From Plumapathes pennacea (Eukaryota > Cnidaria > Anthozoa > Antipatharia > Myriopathidae), in NCBI GenBank assembly GCA_964036295.1, contig OZ038464.1, positions 5,311,001 through 5,375,000 on the forward strand: 64,000 nucleotides of DNA, read 5' to 3'. Positions 33,848-45,976 of this stretch are shown in pieces; position 1 is the stretch's first letter, and each line of letters opens with the position of its first letter. Position numbers and translations under genes: made by a program. Under the pieces are notes generated by a model. It searched no databases and was not told the DNA's origin. It was given only the letters and a program-made list of their open reading frames with translations.

Positions 33848-36083
33848 ATGGAATCTGCCCGAAAAGAGCAAAAAAGGTACGTAAAACAATCATTCGGCAT
33901 CGTTATTTTCGTAGAACTTACAGTCCTGTTTTGAGCAATGTTTGTTGCTTTTTTCAGTCAGCGAAATGCTACCAAAGCGCCCCGGTACGATACCAGGCAA
34001 AATTACCAAAAGGTAAGACACAAACCCGACATACCAAGGTATTGTTTTGTGATAGGTTACGCCCCCAACGAATCCTTTCTAATGCACGAGTATTGCTACG
34101 TTTTGGAGTTGGATATATCGCGATCTCACAAGTCCACAAAAAATCTCAAGTCTTTCAAACAAACTTGTTTCAAGGTATTTTAAATAGCAGTTTGTTCTGA
34201 AATGATGTGGTGAAAGTCAGGGTACGACAGGCATGCTCTACGACGTTGTATTCTTGTTTGCGGTTTCACAAAAAGAGCTAACTCTAGACTGAAGTAAAGC
34301 CGACTCTTAGATTAGAAAAATTCCGATGGTAGTTTCATCAGGAGAGTAAAATTTATGTTAGCACCAGGTGTCTGATTTGGCAGGAACTACGCCTAAAACA
34401 GTTTATCACTGGAGATGACCACCTTATTACGACAATTTTTCTCAAACTTTCAGGTGTATGAAGAAAATAACCTTGCCGACATTGAAGCCGGTTGCTCAAG
34501 AGAACCTTGCACCGGACCACCCAGGGAAGGTAAGACATCGGGGCGAAGAATCCACGTTACCGTTAGTGGAAGTTCGACTATAGCATAGCATAGCACAACA
34601 CAACATCACAGCACAGCAAAGCGCAACGCTTGACAACGCAAATCGATACAGCGAATCACAAAGTACAAAAAGAAGATGTGTTTTAAAAATAATCAGAGCC
34701 ATTTTTCATCAACAGAATGGGTCGACCCTAAGATCTTTGAGGAACAGATGATAAAGTACGGTCACATCTCTGATTTTGAACGTCGGCAATGGACAGAGCG
34801 ACAGGAGAGGATCTTTGCCCTCCGGTAAGTCACCACTGTCGTCGTTGTTGTTGTTGCTACTGTATTCACTGTCATAGTTGCAATGTTGCTGTCTGAGGTA
34901 ACTCGATTATGACCAAATTATCCGTACCAATGACTAAGTCAGTACATTATCCCATTTCGTAAGGTAGTGAGTAATCTAATACATGTTTTAAAATCCGACT
35001 TCGCTGTACGCTCTGCTAATCGCGGCGGTATACTAAAAAGGTACCAAGCAAGGGATTCTATATATATATATATATTCTATGTTTATTTATGTTTTGTTTC
35101 AGCTTAATGAAGTATGGCAGAGATTTTACTAAGATCGCCTGGGAAGAAAAGGTAACAAACTGATGCGATGTTGTTTGATCCCGAAAGCACGAGCTGTTAG
35201 TAGAATTTGTAGAAATTGAACTATTAACTTAATATTGTTTTAATCTTTGTGTTTCTCTACAGGACGTCTTCGCATGTGTCCGTTACTTTTACTTCTCAAA
35301 GTACAAGTGGTTCAGAAAGGTAGGATAACAGAAACTGTAAACATTATCGAAGTAGCAAGGACGAAACAAGTACATCATGACATTAAAACGAATTGCATTT
35401 CACGAAAGGTTCAGACTGGTTTCGCCCCTAAAACGTTTTGGCTTTCTGCAAATGAATTATATAAACAAACACAGTTGTGTGAAAACTTCTTTTTTCGATA
35501 TGACTGTACAGACACCACACTCCTTACTGTAGGTTTGCGTAGACCAACACGGAAAATTCTCAAATTTTCGTGAAGCAGATTGAAAAATGCGCACCGCAAA
35601 TATCTTGGGTTTAGCGTATGTTCTGGATGACTGTTCACGAGTAATGTTTGCGTCATGTTTCAAAACATCAGCCCCTACGTTCTGCAAGTCGCGCACTGGA
35701 AAAAATATACGTTATCTGATGGGCTCCTCCCGTTGTAAAATTATAGAAATGGATTAATGTTATAGATGTTCGGATAAAATGCGTAGGCCTCTTTAAAAAC
35801 AGAATATTTACGCCGATTATTGCGTTATTACCAGAACACAAGAAAGTTATGAAAAAATCTCTCTAAAATCACACAAGCGAGTCTCGTGGACAGTTGAAAA
35901 TCACCTTGAAGAAAGAGAAACTAAACAAATTTCATTTTCTATTACTCTCAGGTTGTGGCGGAAGTCGAAGCTGCGCAGGCGCTGTTGCTGCTATCTCAAC
36001 CTGTTTCTGAACGACGGCCAATAGAAATGCAATACCTCACCAAACCCAGCATGACCAGGCGGCCGGATGATTACATAGTATGA
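33848..36083 (+). CDS. Small SANT/Myb-like domain protein (seven exons, complete)
   Basis: Exons: 33848-33876, 33958-34012, 34454-34529, 34716-34824, 35103-35151, 35263-35319, 35952-36083 (TGA). All junctions are GT-AG and phases agree (2, 0, 1, 2, 0, 0), giving 168 residues. The start is the first in-frame ATG (MESARKEQ). Residues ~78-125 form a SANT domain: WTERQERIFALRLMKYGRDF, then a third helix ending CVRYFYFSKYKW. This matches the pattern W-T-x-x-E-x-x-x-F ... Y-G-(K/R)-D-F ... C-V-x-F-Y-Y seen in RCOR, MIER and MTA corepressors. Such domains bind histone tails and deacetylase complexes in the nucleus. No ELM2 domain or zinc finger is visible, so the protein is unusually small for those families. 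Its exact family is not identified. Confidence 0.8.
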
Positions 36084-37860
36084 CTATAAATTATAAGAAA
36101 TAAGGGGTGGCAAGCAGCTGTCTTTGAAGAAATGTCATAGACTTGGCCTTGTTGTCTGGGACATTCAAATTTCAACCTTTCTACATTCGTCCAAATCCAC
36201 ACTTCACACGAGGCACACGTGTACACTGATAGGTCATGGTATATTGTATATTTCTTGTTCATGCATCTGACTTGAAATTGAATAAAACAGTTGAACAAAG
36301 AAAAAAATGTACATATCTGTAATTAGATGAATATGAGCAAAAATATATATTGAGGAATAGAGGCTGAAAATTCTGTTACAGTTTCTAGAAACAAGCTATT
36401 TTTTTACTCTACTGTTTTTGTATATGAGCCAATCTTTATAAGAATCATCTGCAAATCCTGATTTCTGTATCAACATTCCTCAGACACAATGTTGTCTATA
36501 TTCCCAAATCTAAGCTCTCAAAATTGATGATTTTTGGAGAAAACAATATAGTGTTCTCAACAAATGCTTTCAAATCAGCCCCTGCAATTCGTGAAATATT
36601 CTTATATTAGGACATCAAACAACACCAACCTTTCTACAGACTTGCTTGGTCCTTGCTGCTATTCGTGTCCACATGAAACTGTCCAGCCTTTTTACGTTGT
36701 CCCCATGGTCCACAGCAACCTCATACTGTGTTGTCGTGTTGTGTTTGTCCCCATTTTTTTCCATGTTGCTCTACAAAATTAATGAAGGTACAGAATATGT
36801 ATAGATGCATTGCCAGAAATCGTGGACAAGATGGCGAACGCGCGTGCGCAATGCAAGCGTAATGGCGTCGATACAGCATAAGAAAATCTATGAGAATGTT
36901 CAAATTTTGCAAATATATCATTATACATATTAGATTTCCACGGTGCCAGCATCTAAACTTGATGAGGGTCGATCTAACAACATAAAAAACACAAAAGCAG
37001 GTACTGAAACGGAGGCCTACCCACTTCCCGAGATGAGTGCATTCTCTGTTTGTTTCTCTCCACTTTCCCCATACATTTCCTTATAATCTGCCTCAAATGT
37101 TCAAGAGTGTTCCATATCTTCAAATCGTTCATAAAAGGCCTGATAATTCCACGCCAAAGCTCTTCCACTGACATACTTTTATCCGAAATTTATCGTGAAA
37201 TCCGCCGCCATGTTTACGTGTTCGACTACGAAGGAAGGCGAGAAACAGAAGCCCAATGGCTGCACAATCTCATAGCAGCCGCCATGTTTACTTTTCTTCA
37301 TCTAGCAATGATTTCTGGGATTTAATTTAGCTCCCAGGCTGTCACGATTTATATAATTTGCCAGGAGATTTGGATAAGGCGATGTCATAGCTGTTTATAC
37401 AAGAGGAGACATAGAATGGAGCTTGGAATTCCAGGAAAATATTCACATTTATTGTGCTCGCCACTAAAGTGCTTTTTCAGTAGAAGTAAGTTCTCTGCAT
37501 TAACATAGTGCAGCTTTAGTGAAGTTTTGGAGTGACCTTAGTGACAATTCTTGGTGTAATACGATACACCGCTGACAAGTTAGCGCAGGCTCAAAATGTC
37601 CACGATTTCTGACAATGTGTCTGTTTTAGCCAGCATATATGGTGGGAGAAATTGTGCCAGTAATTGGTAATGGTATTCAACACTTCCCTACTTAACCCTT
37701 TCACTCCCCAGCTCAAATTGCAGATTCTCTCAACCTTTTGAGAAATGTATGAGTGATGGAGTGAGAATATTGATAGCTAGACCAGCTTACAGTAGCAAGC
37801 TATCAAAAGCCAAGTTCTCTGATCAACAAATGGGTCCAGTAAGACCCTGAACATTGTTAT
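36084..37860. other. Intergenic; one long duplicated block at 36606-36786
   Basis: The block starting TTAGGACATCAAACAA and ending TTGCTCTACAAA at 36606-36786 is repeated in the same orientation at 40457-40660. Both copies contain GAAACTGTCCA and CCCATGGTCC words. Short frames such as 37050-37325 have no motif. Confidence 0.5.
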
Positions 37861-37861
37861 T

Positions 37862-38000
37862 TTAGGCGGTGTCAGACAAATGCAGACTGCAGACCACAGG
37901 CTAGAAATAAAATAATACAAAACAAAATACAATCAAAGCAGCAAGGCAGCTGTAAGCTCGCGAATTTGTAAAAGGACTTCATTTTGCGGAAGTAGCTATT
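37862..38000. repeat. Inverted partner of 40385-40455
   Basis: GGTGTCAGACAAATGCAGAC followed by TAGAAATAAAATAA and ACAAAATAC recurs in reverse complement at 40385-40455. An adjacent piece (GCAAGGCAGCTGTAAGCTCG) has a relative at 57665-57700. The pair brackets the foldback region 39150-40400. Confidence 0.6.
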
Positions 38001-38399
38001 TAATAGAACTGGCTCAATTCACCACTTCGTGGTGAACGCGGGCTTAAAAAAGTGTTATATAATAATTGAGAGAAAAAATTTATCGACGCGGTTTTCACGG
38101 GTCACGCGATCGCAGCACCCTTCAAAATAACAGATTGTACCTTTTTGACTCTAGAACTAAAAAGACCTGAAATAGTCCAGATGCCAATTTTGGATTGTCT
38201 AGGCTTCATTTTGGCGAAGCAGGGGCAATTTTTTTTTGGAGATTTGATAAGAGTTTGTATGCGGCCGCCATGTTAGTCGAACTCGGAACACAAAATGAAG
38301 TTGATCTGTGACTCAGCTTGATGTTTAGTTACTTCACATCTTTCGCAGTTCTAACTTTAAAATGTTGCGTGAAGGACCGATTTTAGTCGGCCGCGCGCG

Positions 38400-39110
38400 T
38401 GTACACGGCTTTGTTGTCACGGTATTCAAACGTCCATAGCTCCCGATAGATATTTTGTATCGACTCAGAATTTTGCTTTAAGTCTTAAGGCATGATAGTC
38501 CTGAACATATCAGTGTATTAGACTTATAGGATACGTTACTTTTGAGATGGCTTTTTATGACGTGACATGCAAACCAAGAATTGAAACACCTGATAATTTG
38601 CATACTGTATGAACTTGTAAACATTCACCGGAAATGGATATTTTTGGCCGAGATTCAATATCTTTCCGGCCTAGTATCTTCTAAGCCGTATTTACTGTCA
38701 CTACAGAAATTTTGGCGGATACTAAACCAACGGCTTCAGATTTGTGTGCGATAACGCCATCGGTGCCACTGATTGTTTGACCTTCATGGCACCGTGCCAA
38801 ACGGTCACAATAACAACGCAAAACACAGTAGAGTGAAACACAACCAAGCTCAGAATCAATGGCCAAACAAACTTCGAACGCATGACTCAAACTTCAAAAT
38901 GAGAACACGTTCCGAACAAAAATATGGTCGCAACAACTACGACAACATCTTGCTTTTAAACTGCGTTGATCGACACACCCTGTTGCGCGCCTTCATCATG
39001 CCCAAATTTGGAAAACCGCAACTGCTTTATTTGGAAATCCATTGTTGACAACAGAGGGAATAGGGAAGCAGGGAAGTAGGGAAGTAGGGAGGTAGGGAAG
39101 TAGGGAAGGA
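38400..39110. repeat. Dispersed repeat block with partners at 1940-2150, 305-345 and 58758-58935
   Basis: 38400-38570 matches 1940-2150. 38750-38800 is the inverse of 305-345. 38857-39050 (CCAAACAAACTTCGAACGCA ... ATCATGCCCAAATTTGGAA) matches 58758-58935. It ends in a GGGAAGTA minisatellite (39058-39110). Repeated association of these parts suggests one long, degraded transposon family. Confidence 0.6.
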
Positions 39111-39149
39111 AAGTGATTACTATACCTCGCAAATCCCACAAAGTGGAAT

Positions 39150-40400
39150 TCGCGAGCTAAAAACTTACATAAAATAAAATAAAACAAAACACCGCATCAT
39201 GGTGCAAATACAAAACAAAAACTTAACGTAAAATGCCATGAAATAAGTTCGAACGATATCATCCAAACCATTGCAGAAATTCATCATCCAAACCGACTTA
39301 TTGGATCAGAAAATTCCTTCCTTCCCTCAAGAGTCTCTGATCTGCTCGATAAGCATGTACTTTTCGACCGCACCCTTCCCCCCTCACCACATTTTTGTGC
39401 TCGCCCCATTTCTCGTGTGGTCTTGCTACGCAATATGACTGCACAGCAACCGAAATATTTCGTATTTGATAACTTCAAAACTTTCAGCTCTGGTTTTTTT
39501 AGTTTCCTGCCAAATAGTTTTGCGCTGCCAATCAAAGGAACTGCCATGCAAGCCAGTAATGAATACGAGACATTTGTATGATTACTACATCTCAGTCCAA
39601 AAATTTTGACCACCATTATCTGGATAATTTGTCCAAGTAAAGAATTCTGCAACAGGTATTTTTCTGATGTCATCACTTTGGTACTCTTCGTTTTTTTCGT
39701 CAAGTTCATGTTTATCATATACTCAGTTAATGACACCAGCCCCTGGTCATGTAAACAAATAAGCAAGTGTTTTAACCCATTGCGCCCCAAAGATGAAGCC
39801 ACATATAACAATATAGTTGACCCGCATACACTGCTTAAATACATACATACATTTTTTATTGAAGCTCCCCAAATGCTTTGTATAATGATCATTCAAGATA
39901 GAAACTGATTGGCTCAAAAGCCCCAAATTGTGCAATTAAGTTCATGTTCACAAAACAAACCGGCGAAATGAACACCTTGAATTTCTTGTCATATACAGCC
40001 AAGTCAATTTACCTGAAATTTGCCTGTCCCCACTTTAAGTGCGCATTATTCAATTAGTTTGGAGATCATGACTGCACGAGAAATGGGGCGAGTACAAGAA
40101 TGTGGTTGAGGGGGGAGGGGTGCGGTCGAAAAGTACATATGTATTGAGTGGATCAGAAACGCTTGAGAGAAGGAAGAAATTTTCTGATCCAATAAGTCGG
40201 TTTGGATGATGAATTTCCGCAATGGTTTGGATGATATCAATAATTGATATAAGATATTGATATCAACAATTATTGTCAAGCTCATGAGAACCAATCGAAC
40301 TTATTTCACAGCATTTTACGTAAGTTTTTGTTTTGTATTTGCACCGTGATGCGGTGTTTTGTTTTATTTTAGTTTATGTAAAGTTTTTGTATTTTGTTTT
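39150..40400. mobile_element. Foldback element with ~260-300 bp inverted arms
   Basis: Left arm 39165-39430 (AAAACACCGCATCATGGTGC, then CGACTTATTGGATCAGAAAA, CACCACATTTTTGTGCTCGC) is mirrored by 40065-40370 (GGTTTGGATGATGAATTTCC, CACCGTGATGCGGTGTTTTG). The ~640-bp centre has no recognised gene; the frame at 39284-39892 (-) runs across the arm and centre but has no domain. The right arm carries a short ATATCAATAATTGATAT palindrome insertion. Confidence 0.75.
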
Positions 40401-40456
40401 CATTTTATTTTATTTCTAGTCTGCAGTCTGCAGTCTGCATTTGTCCGACACCGTAT

Positions 40457-40660
40457 TTTAGGACATCAAACAAGATAACAAGACCAACCTTGCTGAAGAC
40501 TTGCTTGTTCCTTGCTACTTTTCATGTCCATGTGAAACTGTCCACAGTATATAGTCAACAGTCTTTTCATGTTCTTCCCATGGTCCGCACCAGCCTCATA
40601 CTGTACTGTACATTGTCATGGTTGCCCCCATTTTTTGTTGTTGCTCTACAAATGAAGCGA
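40457..40660. repeat. Direct repeat partner of 36606-36786
   Basis: See the shared words GGACATCAAACAA, GACTTGCTTG(G/T)TCCTTGCT, CATACTGT. The two copies are about 3.85 kb apart, with the foldback element and inverted repeats between them. Confidence 0.65.
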
Positions 40661-42009
40661 CAGACGCTTTGTTTAGCTCGCCATTATTTTGAAAAAGGCC
40701 AGCACAATAAGTCTAGTAAGGGGCTGTCAACATATGTTTTCAGTTCTTTCAAAATTTATTAAAATATTCTAAAAGCCTGAAATAAGACCACTGTTTCCAC
40801 AGATCTTAGTGCCACATGAGGATTAAACAAAGGTTGTAAAGTCTTTTGTGATCAAAGTCAGTACACAGCTTACTTGATGACCAGTCCTCATATTTATCAT
40901 GTTACCATAGAACATAAAGCAACTCTACATACTAACACAGTTTGAAAGTGTGGTTCCTGTATACCCTGTCAGGTAAAGCAACAAAGTTCTAAAATATTGT
41001 CTTAAAATCGAAATAAACAGCTTTGACAAACAGCCACTCAGAATTACAGTATGTCTCGGCAATCATGAAAATGGCACACTTATTTTGGTTCAGTACATTC
41101 AACTTACAGGAAGTCACAACATTGACATCAACGCTTGGAGGATAAACAAATTAAACCCTACCTAACCCTACCTTTGTTCAATATGCATTTTGAACGTGTT
41201 TTTTGGTTCGCTTAGTTTTAGCTGTACTGTATACACGTAAATTATTATAAATGTTACAAAGCTTCAGAAATCGAGTTGTTGGCTCATGGCACGACTCTCT
41301 AGTTCCCTACTATATTGTATGCACCAAAAATACCAATGATTCTGGCTGCTCTTGCAAAACATTCCAAAAAAAAGAAAATCCCATTTTAGCCCTTACTACA
41401 CACCAAGACCAAATGTCACACTGACACCTGGTGACAGCTTGCTGTTACACAGCCAACATATACAGTGGGTGAATGCATCTGCACTTGTTGATTTTGTAGG
41501 GTCTATATTTTGATGGTGCAATAGAGAAAATATTAAGTTTCTAGTCCCTGTTATTTCAGATGTGTTTTACTTAAGTTGAATATGTTATAATTTTTTCAGA
41601 CAAAGATTAAAGCTGATTTTTGATGGAAAGTTGCCCCTGAGCCTTGAGAGGGTACTAATCCAGACCTCTATTTCATTTTAGAACATTTGTCAATCAGTCA
41701 GTCATGACATTAGCTTTTCTTCACATAATGACTGATGGAAGACTTCCATTCCTAATGAGGTCTTTTGCTCCTAATAAGGAAAGTGAATGTGTTCATCACA
41801 CATTCTTTCACAGAACCACAACTGAAACAAACTACACTGCTGTATTCATAACTAAAAATATAAATTGGAAATTGGAAAAACTGGAAACCCACATAAAAGG
41901 AAAGCTTGCCAGCTGGAAAATGAGTGAAATGATTTCTTTGAGGCATCATGGAGCCATTCCCGAGCACAACAAAATACAACATCTGTGAGAGTTGTTTCAT
42001 ACAAGTAGG
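40661..42009. other. No supported gene
   Basis: AT-rich single-copy-looking sequence. A frame of 95 codons at 41704-41988 starts with ATG but lacks motif, neighbouring exons or splice context. Confidence 0.4.
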
Positions 42010-42156
42010 CCTTATTCGTATTCTCACCGACAGCCTGGGGCAAGGATGTCATGACCGTGTGGGGGAAAGGGACAGAAAATACTTACTTTCCCCTGCATGA
42101 GTTTCTATTCTGTGGTCATGAGATCCTCGCCCCAGGCTGTTCATGAGAGAATAAGG
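42010..42156. mobile_element. Short hairpin MITE (CCTTATTCGTATTCTC ends)
   Basis: CCTTATTCGTATTCTCACCG and CAGCCTGGGGCAAGGAT at the left are mirrored by ATCCTCGCCCCAGGCTG and GAGAGAATAAGG at the right. The loop is about 45 bases. Confidence 0.75.
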
Positions 42157-43445
42157 TCTATTACTGTGACAAATTTCATTGCATTTGACAGAAACTTTTT
42201 TGCTGACATGTTCGCTCACCTAAATAAATTATTTGTAGTTCAGATATGTTGATCTGAAAAAGAGTGTTTTTGATATTTTGTTTGGTATGGAAAATATTTA
42301 AAGTCAAAGTTGGGCGACATGTTTGTTAGGGAATTTGTTTATGAAATAACTCAGGTTCTAAAATGAAAACAAAAAAGTCAGAGACACAATTTTGTAAGTT
42401 AACATATCGGTCGATACTTGTGCAAAATTCCAACCCAATCCATTGAAACTCACTTGAACTGGAACTTCAAGAAAATGCAACAAAACGTGTTTTTCAGATG
42501 CAGAGAAAATCATGCCTGAAGATTTTTGGCACCCAAATGGTGCTTGTTGACATAAGTAGCTAATCTGTCAGCCAGATGTCACTTTGATAATTTGCTTTGA
42601 TGTAAAGCAGTGTTGTGTAATCTAGCCCAAGACCTCATCCTTCAGCAGTTTTTTGCTCAACAAACAGTAGATTTCTTCATGGTTTCGCTTTGACAAATCA
42701 CACACGCAATACTTGTTTTGCCAGATTTCATGTAATATGTCAGTGTTATGAAACGCAAGAGTTGACGAGTGATGACAGGTTGCAACAGCGGCTATTTTGA
42801 TCAAAATTTTCGTTTGAGCCAATTTCTCAAGGGGTAAAACAGAAAATCAAAAAAGGACAACAAATTCGGGCAGATATGTTGAAAATAGATCACAACACAG
42901 AAAAAATTTCTTTTGAAAAATTTTTGCTGAATGTCTCCTGATATCTTAAGAGTTGGCATCTCTGTGTGCAGAGTAGCAGGAAAACCTGTCTTAAAAAGTG
43001 CTTGGCCAAGCTTACCCTGAATGAAAGCATGATCAAATAGGATTGAACACTACACTTATTGGTACTCTGATTGAAGGTTATGTCAGCATAATTGATTCGG
43101 GATATCTGAAGGGAAACAGGGCTTCCCCCATGATGCTTAAACTACTGTACTGGGTGGATAAGGGGATAACTGGGACAACTAATAAACAGGACTTATGAAT
43201 AAAAACCAGGGAAAACAGAATATGTTTGATTTCTATGTCAATTGTGAAGAAACAATTATTGGTCCTCTGCCAATGTGAGCTAATATTGTTTCTATCTTGA
43301 ACAACAGGAAAAAAAAATCACTTTGAGAGATATTGAGTTCCTAACAATTGGTCGTATTTCTTGAGTTGCATTCTGCCCCTATTTCAAGGGGAAGCACAAA
43401 TCCTTTCTGACGAAAACGTATCCGTCAAATAATATAGGTGCTATT
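42157..43445. other. No supported gene
   Basis: No frame above 70 codons, no recognised repeat. Plain AT-rich intergenic sequence. Confidence 0.4.
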
Positions 43446-43711
43446 TTAAAGAGACCCTCTCACCGTAGATGCTTAGCGCGCCCAGTGACTGACGGCAGCC
43501 ATTTTCGTATCATACGGAAATGACGGATTCCTATGTTTTTCTGCGTTTCATCGCGAAGTAAATCAACACAAACTCAGAGAGTGTATTAAATTCGGCAATC
43601 AGCGACAGCCAGATCAATCAGTAATAACGTGGGTGCCTCAGGAAAGTCGAGCTACGGATGGAAATATAAACATGGGCGCGTAAAGCATCTACGGTGAGAG
43701 GTTCTCTTTAA
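43446..43711. mobile_element. MITE with 29-bp terminal inverted repeats (TTAAAGAGA ends)
   Basis: TTAAAGAGACCCTCTCACCG through GTAGATGCTT (43446-43474) is inverted at 43682-43711 with one mismatch. The interior has no open frame. Confidence 0.8.
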
Positions 43712-44064
43712 CCCTTTCATTACCAGGAGTGGTCAAACACAGGGCACAGAGAATATAAGGAATAAAGAAGATGTCACTGAAGCAACAACTCACCTTCATT
43801 CCTGCAAACTATATTGGTATGATGTATTTGCGAGGCCGGATCCTTTGTCGCTGTTTGTAGCAGAGTCTGTCCTTATGAGCGGCTCGTGTTTTCGCTTCAC
43901 CCAAAGGCGGTGGTGTCACACTTTCACCCATAGTATATTTGAGGTTATTTTCCCTGGTAGTAATTGTCGCTAACCATGCAGATTGCCCGTCGATTCAGTT
44001 GTGGCCGATTTCCCAGGGAGAGCCTGGGAAAAAACGATGTTTAGTCTCCAGTCCCTCTTTCCCT

Positions 44065-44165
44065 CCTCACCAGGCTGACTGACCGAGCGGTTAGCGCGTT
44101 TAGGTGGACTGAAACCGAATGGCGACATTGGCAGTTTGAAACAGCCGTGGAGGATAGCTTAATAA
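44065..44165 (+). repeat. tRNA-derived SINE head or tRNA pseudogene
   Basis: GACTGACCGAGCGGTTAGCG is close to the 5' half of a Leu/Ser-type tRNA, including the A-box-like GAGCGGTTAGCGCG. A degraded B-box-like GCAGTTTGAAACAGCC follows about 45 bases later. The cloverleaf does not close properly, so it is not called as a working tRNA gene. Confidence 0.55.
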
Positions 44166-44867
44166 AAACCTAACCACATCATTCACATTTTTTCCATTTA
44201 AATACTCTGCAAAGCGATTTTCAGGTTAGACCTACGAATTTTTGCAGAGAAATCCTCGTTACAAGGCAATAGACTGGGCTCTTTATGGCAGTTGTTCTTG
44301 CTATCCCGCCAAGCACTGTCAGAATATCAGAATAAAAAGTTTTTAATATAGACAAACACAAGTATAAGGACAAGCACAAAAGACCTTATTTCACCCTAAA
44401 AACAGACTCGACGCAATCGCCAGCAGAACCAAAACAATCACATCATTATTTTCGACGGTCATGCGAAAACGGCTCTAAAATATTGTGATCGTTTTGCTTG
44501 CGCTTGCATAGATATACTGTTTTTACAGTCAAATAAGGACCTTGTGCTTGCGGTGAGAGCGAATTAATAAAATTACACAGGAATGACTTCCACGAATCCA
44601 AATAACATAAATAAGACGCACAAGTCCTATGCATCAGAAACATTTTTCCAAAGTTTCACGGACCCGGTGCTGAAAAAGCTAGCTACTGACTGAGTTCAAA
44701 ACAGAGCCGGTCTTTGCACTGAAATTTTCAACGACAGATGAGGCATAAACACGTGAAAAATATGAATCATAGATTGTCATTTTCACTGTTGAAAATTTTT
44801 ACAGAAGCAGTATTTCCTCAAAAATGGTTTCTTGTCGATGATGCACTTCGGTTGATCTCCATAAAGA

Positions 44868-45975
44868 TTAATCCTGCATGCTCAGTTCGCCAACCACTTC
44901 AAATTTATCTTTGACGTGGGTGACCGATACTTCAAACACCGCATTCCCGGGAACAGTACGAAGCTGAACTTGATACATACAGTCCACAATAGGCACCGGA
45001 CCATCAGCAAACTTTTCCACTCTGTGTCGATCGGCGGCGCGTATAAATTGCAACATGTTAACGTTGGGTATTTTCTGATAGCCGCTAGTAACTTCCGCAA
45101 GTTCCAGACGAGCGCACAACTTTACGCCGTCGGCATCTGATGACGTCAGTGAGTTTATATGGGTTACCACGGTTTGAGCCGACTGCCTGATTGATCAGTG
45201 GTCTTTATCTACAGGTTGCCAGCGCACGCATGGGCAGTAGTGCTCAGGTACACCAGCTGTACTGCAGTCACATGATTCTGGTATGACGTCAAAGAAGCTT
45301 CTGCCCCACTTCATATATTGGGGGAGTTTAGGGTACGAGATAATGTGTTGCAGCGTCGCATGAAGATCAAATGAGTAACAAGAAGATTTGTGTTGCGTTT
45401 TAAGTTGCTCACTAGATGTGGGTATTCTTTGCGAAACCACGGTGGAAGTGTAATGAAGAGGAATGGAAGCCTTGCTTCCAACTTTCCTTGAAATGTGAAC
45501 CTCGATTGTCCATATCTAAAGCCGTGGTCACTCATTACGACCAGCATGGTATTGTTTAAGAAGTTTCTTGTGTGCAGTCTTTCTATAAGTCTGTAGAAGT
45601 CGCTCCCTGCCATGAAGACCGAATTCAAAGCATTGTGACTAATTTCCAATAAGAATGCAAAGCCAAACTTGGGTTTTGAAGAATAAGCTTGGAAGAATGA
45701 CTCAATGTAATCAAAGTGAACGAGATGCTGGGGTTTACTCTCTGTGCAAAACCTTTTCTTTCTAGCAGCGTGCCAAAAGTAGCGGCTGTAATGGTGAGTG
45801 GGAGGCTCAGTAAAGCCATGTAGACGGTAATTGAACGCCGCAAAATTATCGTCTTCACTGAAAAAAGTGGCATAACCATTGGCTTTAAATTCTTTGAAAA
45901 CCCACGGCCATCTATCAACAGGTCTGTTGTTAGTATACCCCTTCCTTGCCTCGGGTAGGTCGGATACATATTTAC
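44868..45975 (-). pseudogene. DUF229-family (alkaline-phosphatase-like) gene fragment with frameshift and stop
   Basis: On the minus strand an exon begins after TCATTAG at 45975. It encodes the DUF229 landmarks KYVSDLPEARKGYTNNRPVD, FFSEDDNFAAFNYRLHGF, FAFLLEISHNALNS and VVMSDHGFRYG; the last is the Asp-His metal-site region typical of alkaline-phosphatase-like enzymes. Near 45400 the frame shifts by one base: the first frame ends at 45311, while the expected continuation (SFDLHATLQHIISYP...CDCS) lies in the frame 45440-45195. A TGA at 45195-45197 then interrupts that frame, and the family's C-terminal part (THINSLTSSDADG to GELSMQD, 45170-44871) follows in the same frame. Two lesions in 1.1 kb suggest a pseudogene; sequencing error is possible for the frameshift. 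The N-terminal part is not found; 46030-46130 may hold a remnant. Confidence 0.8.
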
Positions 45976-45976
45976 C

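Noticed and set aside
33643-34200. 185-codon open frame overlapping the SANT gene start
   Set aside because: It reads through the first two SANT introns in another frame, and splicing in that frame stops at once; the phase-matched SANT exons explain the region better.
39284-39892. 202-codon minus-strand frame
   Set aside because: It lies across a foldback arm and its centre, has no recognisable domain, and no splice context.
44065-44165. Functional tRNA gene
   Set aside because: The acceptor stem and B-box do not form a proper cloverleaf.
45195-45197. TGA read as selenocysteine in the DUF229 fragment
   Set aside because: DUF229 proteins are not known selenoproteins, the site is not a catalytic cysteine position, and a frameshift lies nearby.
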